DNA of 64,000 nucleotides from Mesostigma viride (Eukaryota; Streptophyta; Mesostigmatophyceae; Mesostigmatales; Mesostigmataceae), in NCBI GenBank assembly GCA_009746045.1, contig RPFO01000164.1:232501-296500 (forward strand), in the 5' to 3' direction. Made by a program: the position numbers and the translations under genes. A model generated the notes under the pieces. It was given only the letters and a program-made list of their open reading frames with translations. It did not search any database and was not told where the DNA came from. Shown one piece after another: positions 61,125 to 64,000 of this stretch. Numbering within the stretch: the stretch's first letter is position 1; each line of letters starts with the position of its first letter.

Positions 61125-62335
61125 GCGTATGCAAATGTGTAGCCTTGTTCCTTGAAATTATGGCTGGCTTACGCAAAGAGCGACTGTAAGATGACCTGTA
61201 CAGTGGGGCCGGAAACAGCTTGCTTGATCAGGGCGTGTTTTTCGAGCTTCACTGGCCGGGAGTGTCTAGTGGTGAGAACCATTGCTGCGATCGCTTTCCC
61301 ACCATTTACGAGGAAATACCCGCAAATGAAAAACCACTGAAACGGTCTAGCTAGTCAGTCATTACATTAGCCATATGCCATGCATGTTTCCAAACGTCCA
61401 AGAACGCACACGGTGCAAATGCAAAAATCCGGAGGACACGACTTCATTGCTTCATTGTCGTCAGAAAGCAACAAACGTGAAAACGCTAGCTGCCCAAATC
61501 TGAGATTCCGCGGAGCACAGAAAGTAAGAAAGCCTAGAAGCTACCAGCAAGGAATCGAACATAGGACTTCATTGCTTCATATTTGTATGCACAAGAATAA
61601 ATAAGTGACATGCATTAAGGGCCCGCCAGCATAAAGGGCCTGCAGTCTGATGCGGGCCCAACGGCAGCACCGCCATAGCAGATAAGGGCCCCCAGTCTGA
61701 TGCGGGCCCCACAGCACCACCGCCATAGCAGAGCTCAAAGGGGTCGTGGTGCGCATGAAACGTATGTATTTGTCGGTAGGTGCCGTTGGGGTCAAATTGG
61801 GTGCCGCCAAAATCGGGCCGACGCGTCAATAGACTGAGGCCGTCGATGAGTGCCATCATGCGGCTTGGGTCATTTCTGTTGGAGAACTTCAGGTAAGTTA
61901 ACTTAATGCAAACCACTGGTCGCCCGCGTCGGGAACCGGCCCAACGGCTCTTCCGCAACAGAAAACTACGCGGCATACTGCAGAAGTCGTCGGATCGTTA
62001 CATTTCGACGGTCAAAAATTCAAGATGAGGCTTGCGTTCAATTTGCCGCAGTTTGCCGCCCAGAGAAAGTAGTCGTTGGACTCGTTCCCCACGAGAAACA
62101 CAATCAAGCAAGCTGTTTCCGGCCCCACCGTCTAGGTCATCTCGTCGCTCTACACGTCAGCCAGCCATAATTTCAATGCACAAGGCTACACATTTCCATC
62201 TCCATTCATATTCATAATCCTGCACGACTCGAAAACGCGGACAAGATAACGGCAGGCTCGAGCTACCATGGTCCGGATTCTCCCGATTTCTGGCCTGCGC
62301 TGGTTGTCTCCTTGATATTGGCGACTCCCTCCGGT
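61125..62335. repeat. Inverted pair of family X, second site
   Basis: 61130-61245 matches the reverse complement of 62085-62195 (GGGGCCGGAAACAGCTTGCT). 62155-62330 also matches 24945-25130. The order of the arms is opposite to the 25-kb pair. Between them, 61620-61740 holds a duplicated segment of about 60 bp (CAGTCTGATGCGGGCCC). No gene was recognised. A minus-strand frame at 61569-61976 has no known motif. Confidence 0.5.
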
Positions 62336-62420
62336 AAGAGGTTTTTCGCAGTTTGGCTGTTTCGAAACGTTAATTAAGTGAGATGCCTTCGGATCTGGAG
62401 ACTCACACAGCCGCGAAATC

Positions 62421-63398
62421 ATGCCAAAGGTCCTATGTTCGATCCCTTGCTGGTAGCTTCTGAGCTTTCTTATTTTCTGTGTTCCGCGGAATCTCAGATT
62501 TGGGCCGCTATCGTTTTCACGTTTATTGCTTTCTTATCCGACGACCATGTCGTGGCTTGCTCGTGTGACATCTGGGGCATGGTGTGATTCATGGGTATGG
62601 GTTGCTCTGCCATAAGAGTGAGTGTTGGGTCATAAATCGTGTTCTACACATTCGCTGCATGCAATCATGCCAAAGGTCCTATGTTCGATCCCTTGCTGGT
62701 AGCTTCTGAGCTTTCTTATTTTCTGTGTTCCGCGGAATCTCAGATTTGGGCCGCTATCGTTTTCACGTTTATTGCTTTCTTATCCGACGACCATGTCGTG
62801 GCTTGCTCGTGTGACATCTGGGGCATGGTGTGATTCATGGGTATGGGTTGCTAGCTGCCATAAGAGTGAGTGTTGGGTCATAAATCGTGTTCTACACATT
62901 CGCTGCATGCAATCATGCCTAAGGTCCTATGTTCTATCCCTTGCTGGTAGCTTCTGAGCTTTCTTATTTTCTGTGTTCCGCGGAATCTCAGATTTGGGCC
63001 GCTATCGTTTTCACGTTTATTGCTTTCTTATCCGACGACAATGTCGTGGCTTGCTCGTGTGACATCTGGTGCATGGTGTGATTCATGTGTATGGGCTGCT
63101 TTGCCATAAGAGTGACTGTTGGGTCATAAATCGTGTTCTACACATTTGCTGCATGAAATCATGCCTAAGGTCCTATGTTCGATCCCTTGCTGGTAGCTTC
63201 TGAGCCTTCTTATTTTCTGTGTTCGGCGGAATCTCAGATTTGGGCCGCTATCGTTTTCACGTTTATTGCTTTCTGATCCGACGACAATGTCGTGGCTTGC
63301 TCGTGTGACATCTGGTGCATGGTGTGATTCATGTGTATGGGCTGCTTTGCCATAAAAGTGAGTATTGGGTCATGAATCGTGTTCTACACGTGCTGATT
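62421..63398. repeat. ~246-bp tandem array, four units, each with a B-box
   Basis: Units start at 62421, 62667, 62915 and 63161. Each carries GTTCGATCC (GTTCTATCC in the third), a pol III B-box-like sequence, and GTTTTCACGTTTATTGC. The reverse complement of this region occurs at 61440-61580, and a piece at 9290-9318, so it is a dispersed SINE-like repeat that has been tandemly amplified. The sequence from 63399 to 63730 shows no gene. Confidence 0.8.
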
Positions 63399-63736
63399 TT
63401 CCATTCCTGTGTTCTGCTTTTGTTTTGCATTCTTTTCAGTTTGTGGCGCATACAAACGGCACCGACATCTTCAATTCGGGGCATCAAGCTATGCAAGCGG
63501 CCTTGTGAAAGACAGCCATGGCAACATAGTTGTAGTCATCTTCTTTGAAAAAATTGCAGCAAGCTAGAGAATTAGACGAGTTTATGGCAGGGCCATGTCA
63601 AGAAATCAATGCACAAAAGGACGGCTTTCATACGTAAATAAATTATTTTTTAATTAAAAAAAAACTGTTTCCTTGATTGCCTTGCTGAAATTATGTTGGC
63701 AGTGCTTGCTGCTCTCATAATCTGTTTTTCACTCTC

Positions 63737-64000
63737 TTGTGGTTTTTCATTTTTCTCAGTTCTCGTGATTTCTCACTTTTCTCAGTCCGAGTGAAGTCTC
63801 GCTTTTCTCAGATTTTCAAATTCTCAATTTCTTCTCAGCTCTTCTCAATTTTTCTCACCCCCTTTTCTCAGGTGATTCTCAGTTTTTCTCAGCTCTTCTC
63901 AGTTACTTCTCAGCTCTTCTCAGTTACTTCTCAGTTTTTCTCGGCTCTTCTCAGGTTTTTCTCAATTTTTCTCAGGGTTTCTCAGTTTTCTCAATCCTGA
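63737..64000. repeat. TTCTCAG-rich block 2
   Basis: Many TTCTCAG and TTCTCAA units lie in one orientation, separated by 4-10 bases, to the window end. The 87-codon frame here is low-complexity Phe/Ser and not a gene. Confidence 0.85.

Noticed and set aside
61569-61976. 135-codon minus-strand frame that might be a transposase piece
   Set aside because: No catalytic motif is recognisable, and it crosses a duplicated 60-bp repeat.

Overview
This is eukaryotic nuclear DNA, most likely from an alga or another photosynthetic protist. Three spliced host genes with GT-AG introns can be reconstructed. One of them is an ELIP/LHC-like gene with a plausible plastid transit peptide. The rest is a GC-rich, repeat-dense landscape of non-LTR retrotransposons, a Ty1/copia element, SINE-like repeats, MITEs and very long micro- and minisatellites. 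The sequence does not fix the species, and I see no prokaryotic features. Exon junctions below are read from splice consensus, phase continuity and protein motifs, without transcript data.

Layout. 1-2390: decayed LINE reverse transcriptases. 2395-4725: a LINE-like element with ORF1 only. 4742-5964: intergenic, with one small relic. 5965-10459 (minus): a three-helix ELIP-like gene whose second intron holds about 985 bp of uninterrupted CTG. 10966-24350 (plus): an NFX1-type zinc-finger gene, divergent from the ELIP gene across 506 bp, with a polyQ N-terminus and introns full of satellites. 24351-27020: intergenic, with an inverted-repeat family. 27021-38348 (plus): a GT29 sialyltransferase-like gene in 13 exons, with many intronic minisatellites and a TA-flanked MITE.

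The last 25 kb is a nested transposon cluster. Two tRNA-promoter SINE-like copies lie at 38.6-39.95 kb, one split by a LINE 3' end with a 13-bp target duplication. Four exact 170-bp monomers lie at 40166-40845. Next comes a restriction-like-endonuclease (RLE) LINE carrying PHD, RING-H2 and C2H2 fingers, at 40971-53979. It is split by a complete copia element at 44355-52185 with a GAGGA target duplication. A second RLE-LINE copy lies on the minus strand at 56117-60330 and is split by a 1760-bp DNA transposon with an ATAG duplication. A third fragment lies at 54846-55550, beside a 192-bp perfect palindrome. A 246-bp tandem array and TTCTCAG-rich blocks close the window.

Functionally, the ELIP-like protein would act in thylakoid photoprotection, the NFX1 protein in nuclear transcription or ubiquitin-linked control, and the GT29 protein in Golgi glycosylation. 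The ELIP and NFX1 genes share one divergent promoter region. Many mobile-element reading frames need frameshifts to stay open. These may be true decay or uncorrected long-read indels, because the copia LTRs differ at only a handful of positions.
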